A DNA stretch of 64,000 nucleotides from Pseudomonadota bacterium (GTDB lineage: Bacteria; Pseudomonadota; Gammaproteobacteria; Burkholderiales; Gallionellaceae). Below, piece after piece: positions 1-9,746 of the stretch; within the stretch, counting starts at the first letter, position 1, and every line of letters starts with the position of its first letter. The position numbers and the translations under genes were made by a program. The DNA lies in the NCBI GenBank assembly GCA_021821945.1, contig JAJZTF010000003.1, forward strand, positions 131,615 to 195,614, read 5' to 3'. The notes under the pieces are model-generated. The model saw only the letters and a program-made list of their open reading frames with translations. It was not told where the DNA came from and ran no database searches.

Positions 1-1303
<1,303 letters not shown>

Positions 1304-1340
1304 TCAGTTCGCAACCGGCAGGACGGAAAGCCAAGGTAGA

Positions 1341-1907
1341 ATGGCGTTTCAGAAATCAACCGGAATTCAAATGGGGCGCATATTGCTGTTCAACAAACCG
1401 TTTGGCGTGATCAGCCAGTTCGGCCGGGATGGCATGCATCCGACGCTTGCCGATTATATCCCGCTTCCGGGATTTTATCCCGCAGGAAGGCTGGACACCG
1501 ACAGCGAAGGGCTGCTGTTGCTGACCGACGATGGCAAAATCCAGCATCGCATCACCGACCCCCGGCACAAGCTGCCCAAGACTTACTGGGTGCAGGTGGA
1601 AGGCGTCGCGACAGAGGAGGCGCTCGAAAAATTGCGAAGCGGAGTCGCGCTCTCCGACTTCACGACGCTGCCGGCTGAGGCTGCGCTGATGGAAGAGCCG
1701 AAAGACCTCTGGCCCCGCAACCCGCCCGTGCGCTTTCGCAAGCATGTGCCGACAAGCTGGATCGAACTGACGATACGTGAAGGCAAGAACAGACAGGTCA
1801 GGCGCATGACCGCCGCTGCCGGTTTCCCGACATTGAGGCTCGTGAGATGGCGCATCGGCGAATGGAAGTTGAACGACATGATGCCGGGAACCTGGCGTTT
1901 GCTATAA
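1341..1907 (+). CDS. rluE: 23S rRNA pseudouridine synthase, RluE/RsuA family
   Basis: The 188-residue product has the RsuA-family catalytic signature GRLDTDSEGLLLL near residues 49-61, where the Asp of RLD (about 52) is the expected nucleophile. A C-terminal basic motif REGKNRQVRRM is also present. The text around ILLFNKPF and DLWPRNPPVRFRK matches the RluE subfamily, which modifies U2457 of 23S rRNA in E. coli. It lacks an N-terminal S4 domain, as RluE does. The ATG at 1341 is preferred because AAGG sits a few bases upstream; an ATG at 1371 (MGRILLF) is possible. A longer frame back to 1272 would overlap icd and adds nothing family-like. The next gene follows after 21 bp and may be cotranscribed. 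Confidence 0.88.
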   Translation: MAFQKSTGIQMGRILLFNKPFGVISQFGRDGMHPTLADYIPLPGFYPAGRLDTDSEGLLLLTDDGKIQHRITDPRHKLPKTYWVQVEGVATEEALEKLRSGVALSDFTTLPAEAALMEEPKDLWPRNPPVRFRKHVPTSWIELTIREGKNRQVRRMTAAAGFPTLRLVRWRIGEWKLNDMMPGTWRLL

Positions 1908-1928
1908 TTTTTTAAAAGGAAATTTTCT

Positions 1929-2270
1929 ATGAATGCGTTGCTTTCGATCTGTCTGATTCTTTTTTCCTCTCATGTGCTGGCAGAGGAGATTCCCCCTCCG
2001 CCGCCCCTGGTCACGCTTGAAGGAGAGGTGCTCGAAACAAGGGACGCGTCCATCTATACCTATGTGCACCTGAAGACTGCAAAGGGTGATGCATGGGCTG
2101 CCGTCGGCAGGTCGGCGCTTGCGAAGGGCGATCGCGTGAGGATAGAGAAGGCGATGGTGCTGCACGACTTCAAGAGTCCATCGCTCAAAAGGACATTCAG
2201 GACGATCTATTTCGGCAATCTGGGTGCAGGGTCTGAAACTCATGCAGAAAGCATCTCTTCCCCCAAATGA
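1929..2270 (+). CDS. Exported small protein, NrfJ-like
   Basis: This is a 113-residue protein with a signal peptide (hydrophobic residues 3-17, cleavage probably after VLA/E). The mature part has the pattern GEVLETRDASIYTYVHLKTAKGD.WAAV followed by VLHDFKSPSLKRTF..IYFGNL. That resembles the small periplasmic NrfJ-related proteins (an OB-like beta fold) found in dissimilatory or respiratory contexts. No catalytic residue or metal motif is evident, and there is no nrf operon here. It lies 21 bp after rluE with AAAGGAAA before the ATG, so it is probably in the same transcript. The family resemblance is from memory of sequence patterns; the function is unknown. Confidence 0.6.
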   Translation: MNALLSICLILFSSHVLAEEIPPPPPLVTLEGEVLETRDASIYTYVHLKTAKGDAWAAVGRSALAKGDRVRIEKAMVLHDFKSPSLKRTFRTIYFGNLGAGSETHAESISSPK

Positions 2271-2306
2271 TGCGGCATTGATTCTCAAGGATAGAGCAGC
2301 ACCATC

Positions 2307-4637
2307 ATGGCAAGGATTCTGATTGTCGATGACGATGAGGCAGGTGCCTTGCTTGCTTTTCTGAAGGAGCACGGCTGGCAGGGGAACACCGAAGCGCTCA
2401 TTCTCGATGCGGGTAAGGATGCCGCCGTTCACGAGGAACGGGAGCGGGCACTGAAGGAAAGCGAGGAGCGCTTCAGGACCATGTTCATGCAGTCGCCCAT
2501 GGGAATTGCGGTGATCGATTCGCAAACCGGTCACATCCATGAAGTCAATCCCAGGTTTTCCGAGATCACAGGCAGGCCGATCGATGAGTTGAAGAGGATG
2601 GACTGGCTGCAGATCACCCATCCGGATGACATCAAGGCGGATCTCGACAACATGGCGCTGATGAATGCGGGAAAGATCGGCGGATTCCAGATGGAGAAGC
2701 GCTACCTTCTTCCGGACGGCGGCATTGTCTGGATAGACATGACGATCACGCCCCTCAAGGCGGGGAATGCGAGCCCCCGCCATCTCTGCATGATACAGGA
2801 CATCACCGGGCGCAAGAAATCCGCAGCCAGGATACTCTATCTTAACCGGGTCTATGCGATGCTGAGCGGCATCAATACGCTGATCGTTCGCGTGCCGGAC
2901 AGGGAGGAGCTCTTCCGCGAGGCATGCCGGATTGCGGTCGATACCGGCGGTTTTCGCATGGCCATGCTTTGCACGGTGGAGAGCGGCACGCTGAAGATAG
3001 TGCCATGTGCATCCGCTGGCAAGGACGGGCATCTCATGGCTTCCATCCGGAACATCCTGTCTTCCGGGGATGGAGAAATGACCATGGTTGCAAGGGCTGT
3101 CAGGGAGAAAAGGACGCTCGTCTCCAATGATGTGCAGAGCGATCCCCAGGTCCTTTTTGGTTCGCAATACATAAAGGCGGGCGTGCGCTCCATGGCTGTG
3201 ATGCCGCTTTTCGTTTCAGATGTGGCGATAGGGGTGATCGCGCTTTATGCCGGAGAGCCCGAATTCTTCCACAAGGAGGAAATGCAGCTGCTGGATGAAC
3301 TCGTCCGAGACATCGAATTCGCTGTCGACCACATCGAGAAGCAGGAGCGCCTCAATTATCTTGCCTATTACGATGCGCTCACAGGCCTTGCCAACCGCAC
3401 GCTGTTTTTCGAGCGTGTCGGACAATACATGCGCACGGAACGCCGGCTCGCGCTGTTGCTGATCGATATCGAAAGATTCAAGAACATCAATGACAGTCTG
3501 GGCAGGCCGGCGGGAGATGCGCTGTTGCGGCAAGTTGCCGAGTGGCTGATACAAAACGCCGGCGGGAAGGATTTCGTCGCGCGTATCAGTTCGGATCACT
3601 TTGCGGTGGTCATTCCTGAAGTCAGGCCGGAAGGCAATCTGCCTAAGCTCTTCGACAGGCTCTCAAGGGCCTTTCTCGAACATCCGTTCCCGCTCAATGA
3701 TACCGTTTTCCGCATCGCCGCCAAGGCGGGCATCTCGATGTTTCCCGATGACGGCGATGATGTCGAAACCCTGTTCAACAATGCCGAGGCCGCGCTCAAG
3801 ATGGCCAAGAAGAGCGGGGACCGCTATCTGTTCCATGCAAAGAAGATGACCGAGTCGGTTGCAGGCAGGCTGAGGCTGGAAAACAAGCTGCGCCAGGCGA
3901 TAGACAACGAGGAATTCGTGCTCCACTACCAGCCCAAGCTGGGCCTTGCGAGCGGAAGGGTCACCAGCGCGGAGGCGCTGATACGCTGGAACGACCCTGA
4001 AGCGGGTCTGGTCGCCCCGGGCGATTTCATTCCTGTCCTTGAAGAGACCGGGCTGATTTACGAGGTGGGGCGATGGGCATTGCGCCGCGCCATCGCCGAT
4101 TATCTCGGCTGGCGGAATAAAGGACTGGAAGCGGTGCGCATTGCGGTCAACGTGTCTGCCCTGCAATTGCGCAATCCTGGTTTTTCCGCCGAGATAAGGG
4201 AGGAACTGGGCGTGGATGCGCGCGCGTCGGAGGGGCTGGAACTCGAGATCACGGAGAGCATGATCATGGAGGACATGTCGCGCAATGTCTCAAGCCTCAA
4301 CGAGATACGCGGCATGGGTGTGCATGTTTCGATAGACGATTTCGGAACGGGATTTTCTTCCCTTGCCCTGCTTGCGAGGCTTCCTGTGAATACGCTGAAG
4401 ATAGACCGCTCTTTCGTGGTCGACATGGTTCAGGGGGATGCCGGGGTGGCGCTGGTCTCGACCATCGTGAATCTGGCCCATGCCTTGAGGCTCAATGTGG
4501 TGGCCGAGGGGGTAGAGACCGAAGCCCAGTTCGAGCTCCTGAAGCAGATGGGCTGCGACGAGATGCAGGGATTCCTGTTTTCCAGGCCCCTGGGGGCCGG
4601 GGAATTTGCCGAGAAATTCCTGACGCATTCCCAATAA
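2307..4637 (+). CDS. PAS-GAF-GGDEF-EAL signalling protein with a truncated receiver stub
   Basis: This 776-residue cytoplasmic protein probably acts in cyclic-di-GMP turnover. Residues 1-26 (MARILIVDDDEAG...) look like the first strand and helix of a response-regulator receiver, but the rest of that domain is missing. A short coiled stretch (about 38-55) leads into a PAS/PAC domain (about 55-175), then a GAF domain (about 185-345). The GGDEF domain (about 350-510) has SSDHF where GGDEF should be (about 427-431), so cyclase activity is unlikely. The EAL domain (about 525-770) keeps EALIRW, the E of ITESM, DDFGTGFSSL (about 675) and LKIDRSFV, so phosphodiesterase activity is plausible. No transmembrane segment is visible. 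The start ATG is preceded by a weak purine tract. Confidence 0.9.
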   Translation: MARILIVDDDEAGALLAFLKEHGWQGNTEALILDAGKDAAVHEERERALKESEERFRTMFMQSPMGIAVIDSQTGHIHEVNPRFSEITGRPIDELKRMDWLQITHPDDIKADLDNMALMNAGKIGGFQMEKRYLLPDGGIVWIDMTITPLKAGNASPRHLCMIQDITGRKKSAARILYLNRVYAMLSGINTLIVRVPDREELFREACRIAVDTGGFRMAMLCTVESGTLKIVPCASAGKDGHLMASIRNILSSGDGEMTMVARAVREKRTLVSNDVQSDPQVLFGSQYIKAGVRSMAVMPLFVSDVAIGVIALYAGEPEFFHKEEMQLLDELVRDIEFAVDHIEKQERLNYLAYYDALTGLANRTLFFERVGQYMRTERRLALLLIDIERFKNINDSLGRPAGDALLRQVAEWLIQNAGGKDFVARISSDHFAVVIPEVRPEGNLPKLFDRLSRAFLEHPFPLNDTVFRIAAKAGISMFPDDGDDVETLFNNAEAALKMAKKSGDRYLFHAKKMTESVAGRLRLENKLRQAIDNEEFVLHYQPKLGLASGRVTSAEALIRWNDPEAGLVAPGDFIPVLEETGLIYEVGRWALRRAIADYLGWRNKGLEAVRIAVNVSALQLRNPGFSAEIREELGVDARASEGLELEITESMIMEDMSRNVSSLNEIRGMGVHVSIDDFGTGFSSLALLARLPVNTLKIDRSFVVDMVQGDAGVALVSTIVNLAHALRLNVVAEGVETEAQFELLKQMGCDEMQGFLFSRPLGAGEFAEKFLTHSQ

Positions 4638-4646
4638 CCTGCAGGA

Positions 4647-4766
4647 TCAGTGCAGCGGCTTGCCTGTACCGTTGGGGAAGTGTTTCTTCCTGTGCAGATA
4701 AATCAGGGTTCCCAGAAAGCCGATCACCCAGGCCCACAGCAATGCCAACTCGATATAACTGTTCAT
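4647..4766 (-). CDS. 39-residue single-pass membrane protein
   Basis: The complement from the ATG at 4766 encodes a 39-aa peptide starting MNSYIELALLWAWVIGFLGT, followed by a short basic, polar tail (LHRKKHFPNG). One transmembrane helix spans about residues 6-24, with the positive charges after it, so an N-out/C-in topology is likely. A good ribosome-binding site (AAGGAG, about 6 nt upstream) supports translation. It lies downstream of the rpmG terminator and converges on the EAL gene with a 9-bp gap. No family is recognised. Its size and shape resemble the accessory small subunits of respiratory complexes, but no partner gene is nearby. Confidence 0.55.
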   Translation of the reverse strand: MNSYIELALLWAWVIGFLGTLIYLHRKKHFPNGTGKPLH

Positions 4767-4797
4767 GGTTGCTCCTTCGAAGGCGTGAATCGAAAAT

Positions 4798-4823
4798 AAA
4801 AAACCCGCGCAAGCGGGCTTTTT
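4798..4823 (-). terminator. Rho-independent terminator of rpmB-rpmG
   Basis: On the minus strand, GCCCGC-TTGC-GCGGGT is followed directly by a run of T residues, about 20 bp beyond the rpmG stop. The plus-strand side also has T residues, so it could work in both directions. Confidence 0.8.
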
Positions 4824-4841
4824 ACAGGTTTTCCTGCCGGA

Positions 4842-4997
4842 TCACTTCAGCTTGGTTTCCTTGTACATCACATGCTTGCGTGCCACGGGATCGTATTTCT
4901 TCATCTCGATCTTTTCGGGCGTGGTGCGCTTGTTCTTGTCAGCCGTGTAGAAGTGGCCGGTGCCGGCGCTGGATTCAAGTTTGATTTTTTCACGCAT
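4842..4997 (-). CDS. rpmG: 50S ribosomal protein L33
   Basis: A 51-residue basic protein beginning [20 protein letters not shown] and containing [15 protein letters not shown], which is diagnostic of bacterial L33. It is the zinc-free form: there are no CxxC pairs. It follows rpmB by 12 bp in the usual rpmB-rpmG operon, and a terminator lies just downstream. Confidence 0.97.
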   Translation of the reverse strand: MREKIKLESSAGTGHFYTADKNKRTTPEKIEMKKYDPVARKHVMYKETKLK

Positions 4998-5009
4998 TTG
5001 CTATGCTCC

Positions 5010-5246
5010 TTAGATTTTTTCGCCGCGTGCGCGCATGTCCGACAGCACGGCTTCGATGCCGTTCTTGTCGATGGTGCGCAGGCCGGCATTGGTCAGGCGC
5101 AGGCTGACCCAGCGATTTTCAGATTCGACCCAGAAACGGCGACGCTGCAGGTTAGGCAGGAAGCGTCGCTTGGTTTTGTTGTTCGCATGGGAAACATTGT
5201 TTCCGCTCATCGGGCTCTTGCCCGTCACTTGACATACTCGTGCCAT
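5010..5246 (-). CDS. rpmB: 50S ribosomal protein L28
   Basis: A 78-residue protein starting [20 protein letters not shown], with the L28 signature [17 protein letters not shown] and the C-terminal helix [13 protein letters not shown]. Its length is the family norm. GGAG lies about 8 bases before the ATG. It is the first gene of the rpmB-rpmG operon and has a clear sigma70-type promoter just upstream. Confidence 0.97.
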   Translation of the reverse strand: MARVCQVTGKSPMSGNNVSHANNKTKRRFLPNLQRRRFWVESENRWVSLRLTNAGLRTIDKNGIEAVLSDMRARGEKI

Positions 5247-5275
5247 GCCTCTGCTCCAATTTCAAAAGAGCGCGG

Positions 5276-5304
5276 ATTCTACAGGATGGGCGGGAAACAT
5301 TCAA
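5276..5304 (-). promoter_or_regulatory. Sigma70-type promoter for rpmB-rpmG
   Basis: On the minus strand TTGAAT (5304-5299) and TAGAAT (5281-5276) are separated by exactly 17 bp, about 30 bp upstream of the rpmB start. Confidence 0.7.
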
Positions 5305-5398
5305 CTGCCATTTTTCGGACGGTCTTTGAAGGCTGCTGGCGGCTGCATGGGGAATGGCGAATTGCGCTAGAATTCGCCGCAAATTTGAGGATGGACAA

Positions 5399-6709
5399 AT
5401 GGACACGGATCATGACGTTGCGCAAAGGCATCTCTGGCAGGTGCACAGGCTGCTGCAGAAGCACAAGCTGATAGAGACGCTTGCGCACAAGCAGCATCTG
5501 GCCGAACTCAAGGCGAGACTGGAGGAGCTGGACCTGTCTGCGGTGGCGAGGATAGTCGAGGCGCTTTCCAGCGAGGACAGGGAAATCATCTGGCAGCTGA
5601 TAGGTGACGAGCGCAAGGAGGAGATATTGCGCCTCATGTCCCACGCCGTCCGGTCGGAGCTTGCCGGAGAGGAGAGACTGCAGAATCCCGGCATGAACCT
5701 GAGGGTGTTCGACCTGTTCGAAGGGCGTCTCAGGCAGATACCGATAGAGAGCAGGGAGGATCTTGCCCATGTGCAGCCGATCTGGGTGGACCTGGTCGCG
5801 CCCGACGATGAGCAGATCGCATGGGCAAGAGAGCTTTTCCAGGTGGATCTGCCCAATCCCAAGGCGCTCACCGATCTTGAGACCAGCGCGCGTTTCTATG
5901 TGGGGGATGGCGACGAGGTCCACCTGCATTCGGACTTTCTTCTCGACCGGGAAGACGAGTCCCGCAACGTGGCGGTGGCATTCGTGCTGCACAAGGGCAT
6001 GCTGTTTTCGGTGCGCGGCGAGGAATTGCCGGTATTCCGCCTGCAGCGGTTGAGGGCGCGCGCAAAGACTGGATACGTGTCAGAGGCCAGGGATGTGCTG
6101 CTCGACCTCTATGCGGCGGACGTCGAGTATTCCGCCAATGCGCTGGAGGATGTGTATTCAGATCTGGGGGATGTCGGCAGGCGGGTTCTGCGTTCCCGCA
6201 TCTCCGATGATGAGGCCGCTGAAATCCTCGCTTCCATCGCGGAGGAGGAGGACATCAACGGGCGCATACGCCGCAACGTGCTCGACACCCGGCGCGCATT
6301 GTCCTTTCTGATGCGCTCGAAATTCTTGACTGAGGCGCAGCATGAAAACGTTCGCGAGATATTGCGCGACATCGAGTCTCTGGATGGGCACACCGCATTC
6401 TTGTTCAACAAGATCAACTTCCTGATGGATGCGACCGACAGCTCGATCAATATCAACCAGAACAAGGACATCAAGCGGCTGACCATCATCAGCGTGGTTT
6501 TCATGCCGCTCAATCTTCTGGCGGGAATTGGCGGCATGTCGGAGTATTCGGCGATGACGGAGAGCCTGCCGAGATCGATTTCCTATTCCGCCTTCATACT
6601 GGGCATGGTGTTCATCGGCTGGCTGACTTTCCTGGGTCTGCGCCGGGCGGAAAGGCGCAAGGCGAGGATTGCGCATCAAAGGATGGCGCATTCGTCGGGC
6701 AGGATGTAA
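5399..6709 (+). CDS. CorA-type divalent cation transporter with an N-terminal MgtE_N-like domain
   Basis: The 436-residue protein has an N-terminal helical region (about 10-100) containing LAELKARLEELDLSAVARIV and related helices. This resembles the MgtE intracellular N domain, which senses magnesium in MgtE. From about residue 115 it reads as CorA: a soluble funnel, a long helix, and two C-terminal transmembrane helices (about 365-385 and 395-415). The pore-mouth motif, normally YGMN, is GIGGMSEYS, so the conserved Asn is replaced by Ser. It probably moves magnesium or another divalent ion across the inner membrane. The ATG at 5399 has TTGAGG 8 bases upstream; a start at 5354 is less likely. 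A second CorA-like gene (zntB type) lies at 36.5 kb. Confidence 0.85.
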   Translation: MDTDHDVAQRHLWQVHRLLQKHKLIETLAHKQHLAELKARLEELDLSAVARIVEALSSEDREIIWQLIGDERKEEILRLMSHAVRSELAGEERLQNPGMNLRVFDLFEGRLRQIPIESREDLAHVQPIWVDLVAPDDEQIAWARELFQVDLPNPKALTDLETSARFYVGDGDEVHLHSDFLLDREDESRNVAVAFVLHKGMLFSVRGEELPVFRLQRLRARAKTGYVSEARDVLLDLYAADVEYSANALEDVYSDLGDVGRRVLRSRISDDEAAEILASIAEEEDINGRIRRNVLDTRRALSFLMRSKFLTEAQHENVREILRDIESLDGHTAFLFNKINFLMDATDSSININQNKDIKRLTIISVVFMPLNLLAGIGGMSEYSAMTESLPRSISYSAFILGMVFIGWLTFLGLRRAERRKARIAHQRMAHSSGRM

Positions 6710-6714
6710 TAATA

Positions 6715-6740
6715 CTGTCATATTTCATAAATAATATGAG
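6715..6740 (+). promoter_or_regulatory. Possible PhoB half-site upstream of pstS
   Basis: CTGTCAT at 6715-6721 matches one arm of the Pho-box consensus, in an A/T-rich tract about 90 bp before pstS. The second arm is poor (CATAAAT). The same tract contains TCATAT...ATATGA as an inverted repeat. Only one good arm is visible, so this is tentative. Confidence 0.35.
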
Positions 6741-6808
6741 CCTGCTTTGAAATGCTTTGCGTCTGGCAGCACGGCTACACAAGGCAAACCACCTAACAGG
6801 AGACACTC

Positions 6809-7852
6809 ATGAAACTCAAGCAAGTTCTTATCGCCATCACAGCGGCCTCCGCTTTTGCCTATACAGCCGCAAGCTTTGCAACCGACATCACCGGCGCGGG
6901 ATCGACCTTTATCTATCCCATCGCTGCAAAATGGGCCGAAGCCTACAAGGCGCAGTCGGGCACCAGCATGAATTACCAGTCCATCGGTTCCGGTGGCGGC
7001 ATCAAGCAGATCATAGCCAAGACCGTGGATTTCGGCGCGTCCGACATGCCGATGACGCCTGAAGACCTGAAGAAGAACGGCCTGATGCAGTTCCCCGCGA
7101 TCAACGGCGCGGTCGTGCCTGTGGTCAACCTGGAAGGCGTTGCTACCGGCGCATTGAGGCTGGACGGCGCGGTCCTCGCAAACATCTATCTCGGCAAGAT
7201 CACCAAGTGGAGCGATCCTGCAATCGCAGCGCTTAACAAGGATGTCAAGCTTCCCGACCAGAACATCACGGTGGTGCATCGTTCTGATGGTTCCGGCACG
7301 AGCTTCATCTTCACCAACTATCTCTCCAAGGTGAGCCCGGAGTGGAAGTCGTCTGTCGGAGAGGGGACCGCGGTTTCCTGGAAGACCGGCACGGGCGGCA
7401 AGGGCAACGAGGGTGTGGCCTCCTACGTCCAGCGCATCAAGGGATCGATAGGCTATGTGGAATACGCATATGCCCTGCAGAACAAGATGAACTATGTGCA
7501 GATGAAGAACCACGATGGCCAGTTCGTCAAGCCCGGCAACGAGAGCTTCAAGGCGGCGGCATCCGGCGCCAAGTGGGACAAGGCTCCCGGCTTCTACGAG
7601 ATCCTGACCGACGAGCCTGGCAAGAACAGCTGGCCCATCACCGGTTCCACCTTCGTGCTGATGCACACGACCCAGGACAAGCCCGAGTCCGCAGAAGCGG
7701 TGCTGAAGTTCTTCGACTGGTCTTTCAAGAACGGCAGCAAGATGGCCGAGTCGCTGGACTATGTTCCCATGCCTGAGTCCGTCGCAAACCTGATCCGCAA
7801 TGCCTGGAAGGCAGAGATCAAGGATGCGCAGGGCCATGCGGTCTGGAAGTAA
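6809..7852 (+). CDS. pstS: Phosphate ABC transporter, periplasmic phosphate-binding protein
   Basis: The 347-residue product has a signal peptide (to about residue 25, ...SFA/TDITG). The mature start, ITGAGSTFIYPI, is the classic PstS N-terminus. GSGGGIKQI, DFGASDMPMT and HRSDGSGTSFIFTNYL are the phosphate-coordinating loops. It binds orthophosphate in the periplasm and delivers it to PstCA. AGGAG precedes the ATG by about 6 bases. It is the first gene of pstSCAB; a hairpin between it and pstC may make pstS more abundant than the membrane genes. Phosphate starvation control is expected for the family, with one PhoB half-site visible upstream. Confidence 0.97.
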   Translation: MKLKQVLIAITAASAFAYTAASFATDITGAGSTFIYPIAAKWAEAYKAQSGTSMNYQSIGSGGGIKQIIAKTVDFGASDMPMTPEDLKKNGLMQFPAINGAVVPVVNLEGVATGALRLDGAVLANIYLGKITKWSDPAIAALNKDVKLPDQNITVVHRSDGSGTSFIFTNYLSKVSPEWKSSVGEGTAVSWKTGTGGKGNEGVASYVQRIKGSIGYVEYAYALQNKMNYVQMKNHDGQFVKPGNESFKAAASGAKWDKAPGFYEILTDEPGKNSWPITGSTFVLMHTTQDKPESAEAVLKFFDWSFKNGSKMAESLDYVPMPESVANLIRNAWKAEIKDAQGHAVWK

Positions 7853-7874
7853 GTCAGGCTAGATGCGGTATAAT

Positions 7875-7898
7875 CACGGGGGGCGCAAGCCCCTCGTG
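7875..7898 (+). terminator. pstS-pstC intergenic hairpin (attenuator-like)
   Basis: A 10-bp stem (one G-T wobble) closes a GCAA tetraloop and is followed by TTGTTATG. It lies 23 bp after the pstS stop and 28 bp before the probable pstC start. There is no long T run, so it is more likely a partial terminator or an mRNA 3'-end protector than a full stop. Confidence 0.65.
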
Positions 7899-7925
7899 TT
7901 GTTATGCTCAATCACAACGGATATT

Positions 7926-8888
7926 ATGTCGATGTTCCTACATGAAGCACGCCTGAAACGGCAGAGTCTTCTGGATTCGCTGTTTCGCAATCTGACGCGC
8001 CTTGCGGCCATAGGCGTATTGCTTCTGCTCGCATCCATACTCTTTTCCCTGGTCATGGGCAGCATGCCCGCGATCCATGCATTCGGTTTCGGTTTCCTGA
8101 AAAGCGCCGACTGGGACCCTGTCAACGACAAATTCGGCGCGCTGATTCCGATCATCGGAACGCTCGTCACATCCGGCATCGCGCTCCTGATTGCGATACC
8201 CGTGAGCTTCGGCATCGCGCTTTTCCTGACCGAGCTCTCGCCGCGCGCGCTGAGGCGCCCGCTGGGCGTTGCGATCGAGCTTCTGGCCGGCATCCCCAGC
8301 ATCATCTACGGCATGTGGGGGCTTTTCGTGTTCGCGCCCCTGTTCGCGGACCACGTTGAACCCTGGATCAGCGACCATATCGGCGCATTGCCCTATGTCG
8401 GGCCGTTCTTCGTCGGGCCGCCCATGGGCATAGGCATGCTCACCGCCAGCATCATCCTGGCGATCATGGTGATCCCCTTCATCTCCTCCGTGATGCGCGA
8501 CGTGTTCGATGTCGTCCCGGCCATGCTCAAGGAATCCGCATACGGCCTGGGCTCGACGACATGGGAGGTGGTGATGAAAGTCGTGCTTCCTTACACCAAG
8601 GTGGGTGTGGCGGGCGGCATCATGCTGGGCCTCGGGCGCGCCCTGGGCGAGACCATGGCGGTCACCTTCGTCATCGGCAATGCGCATGAACTCTCGAAGT
8701 CCCTGCTCAATCCCGGCAACAGCATCTCCTCGGCGCTCGCCAACGAATTCACCGAGGCGGTCGGCGAGCTCTACACATCCTCGCTGATCGAGCTCGGACT
8801 GATCCTCTTCTTCATCACCTTCGTCGTGCTGTCCATCGCCCGCTTCATGCTCTACAGGCTGGGCAAGCGCGAGGGAAAGGCCTCCTGA
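7926..8888 (+). CDS. pstC: Phosphate ABC transporter permease PstC
   Basis: The 320-residue inner-membrane permease has about six helices. It contains the conserved [21 protein letters not shown] segment ([14 protein letters not shown]), the cytoplasmic EAA-loop [14 protein letters not shown] and [14 protein letters not shown], all typical of PstC. The frame is open from 7863, but that would place the intergenic hairpin inside the gene; the ATG at 7926 (or 7932) fits the family N-terminus better. It pairs with PstA to form the transmembrane channel. Its TGA overlaps the pstA ATG. Confidence 0.95.
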   Translation: MSMFLHEARLKRQSLLDSLFRNLTRLAAIGVLLLLASILFSLVMGSMPAIHAFGFGFLKSADWDPVNDKFGALIPIIGTLVTSGIALLIAIPVSFGIALFLTELSPRALRRPLGVAIELLAGIPSIIYGMWGLFVFAPLFADHVEPWISDHIGALPYVGPFFVGPPMGIGMLTASIILAIMVIPFISSVMRDVFDVVPAMLKESAYGLGSTTWEVVMKVVLPYTKVGVAGGIMLGLGRALGETMAVTFVIGNAHELSKSLLNPGNSISSALANEFTEAVGELYTSSLIELGLILFFITFVVLSIARFMLYRLGKREGKAS

Positions 8889-9733
8889 TGTTAAACCTCT
8901 ATACGAAACGCCGCCTGACCAATGCGATCGGGTTGAGCATCTCGGTCGCGGCGATGGCTTTCGGCCTGTTCTGGCTCTGCTGGATATTGTGGACGCTTCT
9001 GGATCATGGCTTGCCTGCGATGACGCCGGCGGTTTTTGCTAAGATGACGCCGCCTCCTGGAAGCTCGGGCGGCCTCCTGAATGCGATATACGGCAGCATC
9101 GCGATGACCATGGGCGGCACGCTGATCGGCACGCCCATCGGCATCATGGCGGGAACCTATCTTGCCGAATTCGGGCAGCGCGGATGGCTGTCGCCGCTCA
9201 CGCGCTTCATCAACGACATCCTGCTTTCTGCCCCTTCCATCGTGATCGGACTTTTCATCTACGAGATCTATGTCGTGCGCCTGAAGCACTTCTCGGGCTG
9301 GGCAGGCACCCTTGCGCTCGCCATCATCGTGATCCCCATCGTGATACGCACGACCGAGAACATGCTGCGCCTGGTTCCCTCAAGCCTGAGGGAGGCGGCT
9401 GCGGCACTCGGTGCGCCGCAGTGGAAGATCATCAATTTCGTCACATTGCGGGCGGCCCGCGCGGGCATCATCACCGGGGTGATGCTGGCCATCGCGCGCA
9501 TCAGCGGCGAGACTGCGCCCCTGCTTTTCACGGCGCTCAACAACCAGTTCTGGAACAAGGACATGAGCCAGCCGATGGCGAATCTGCCCGTCGTGATCTT
9601 CCAGTTCGCGATGAGCCCCTATGAGGACTGGCAGAAGCTGGCCTGGGCGGGCGCGCTCCTGATCACGTTCAGTGTGCTGACGCTCAACATCCTGGCGCGT
9701 ACGCTGTTCCGTCAGGGAAACTCCACACATTGA
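8888..9733 (+). CDS. pstA: Phosphate ABC transporter permease PstA
   Basis: A 281-residue permease with six predicted helices. [14 protein letters not shown] near residue 60, [15 protein letters not shown] and the EAA-like loop [16 protein letters not shown] with [12 protein letters not shown] are PstA hallmarks. The ATG overlaps the pstC stop by one base (TGATG), indicating translational coupling. Together with PstC it forms the phosphate channel. Confidence 0.96.
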   Translation: MLNLYTKRRLTNAIGLSISVAAMAFGLFWLCWILWTLLDHGLPAMTPAVFAKMTPPPGSSGGLLNAIYGSIAMTMGGTLIGTPIGIMAGTYLAEFGQRGWLSPLTRFINDILLSAPSIVIGLFIYEIYVVRLKHFSGWAGTLALAIIVIPIVIRTTENMLRLVPSSLREAAAALGAPQWKIINFVTLRAARAGIITGVMLAIARISGETAPLLFTALNNQFWNKDMSQPMANLPVVIFQFAMSPYEDWQKLAWAGALLITFSVLTLNILARTLFRQGNSTH

Positions 9734-9746
9734 CAAGGCTTGGCAA

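Noticed and set aside
1902..3167. A 421-codon minus-strand frame opposite the NrfJ-like and EAL genes
   Set aside because: It spans two well-supported plus-strand genes and shows no family features.
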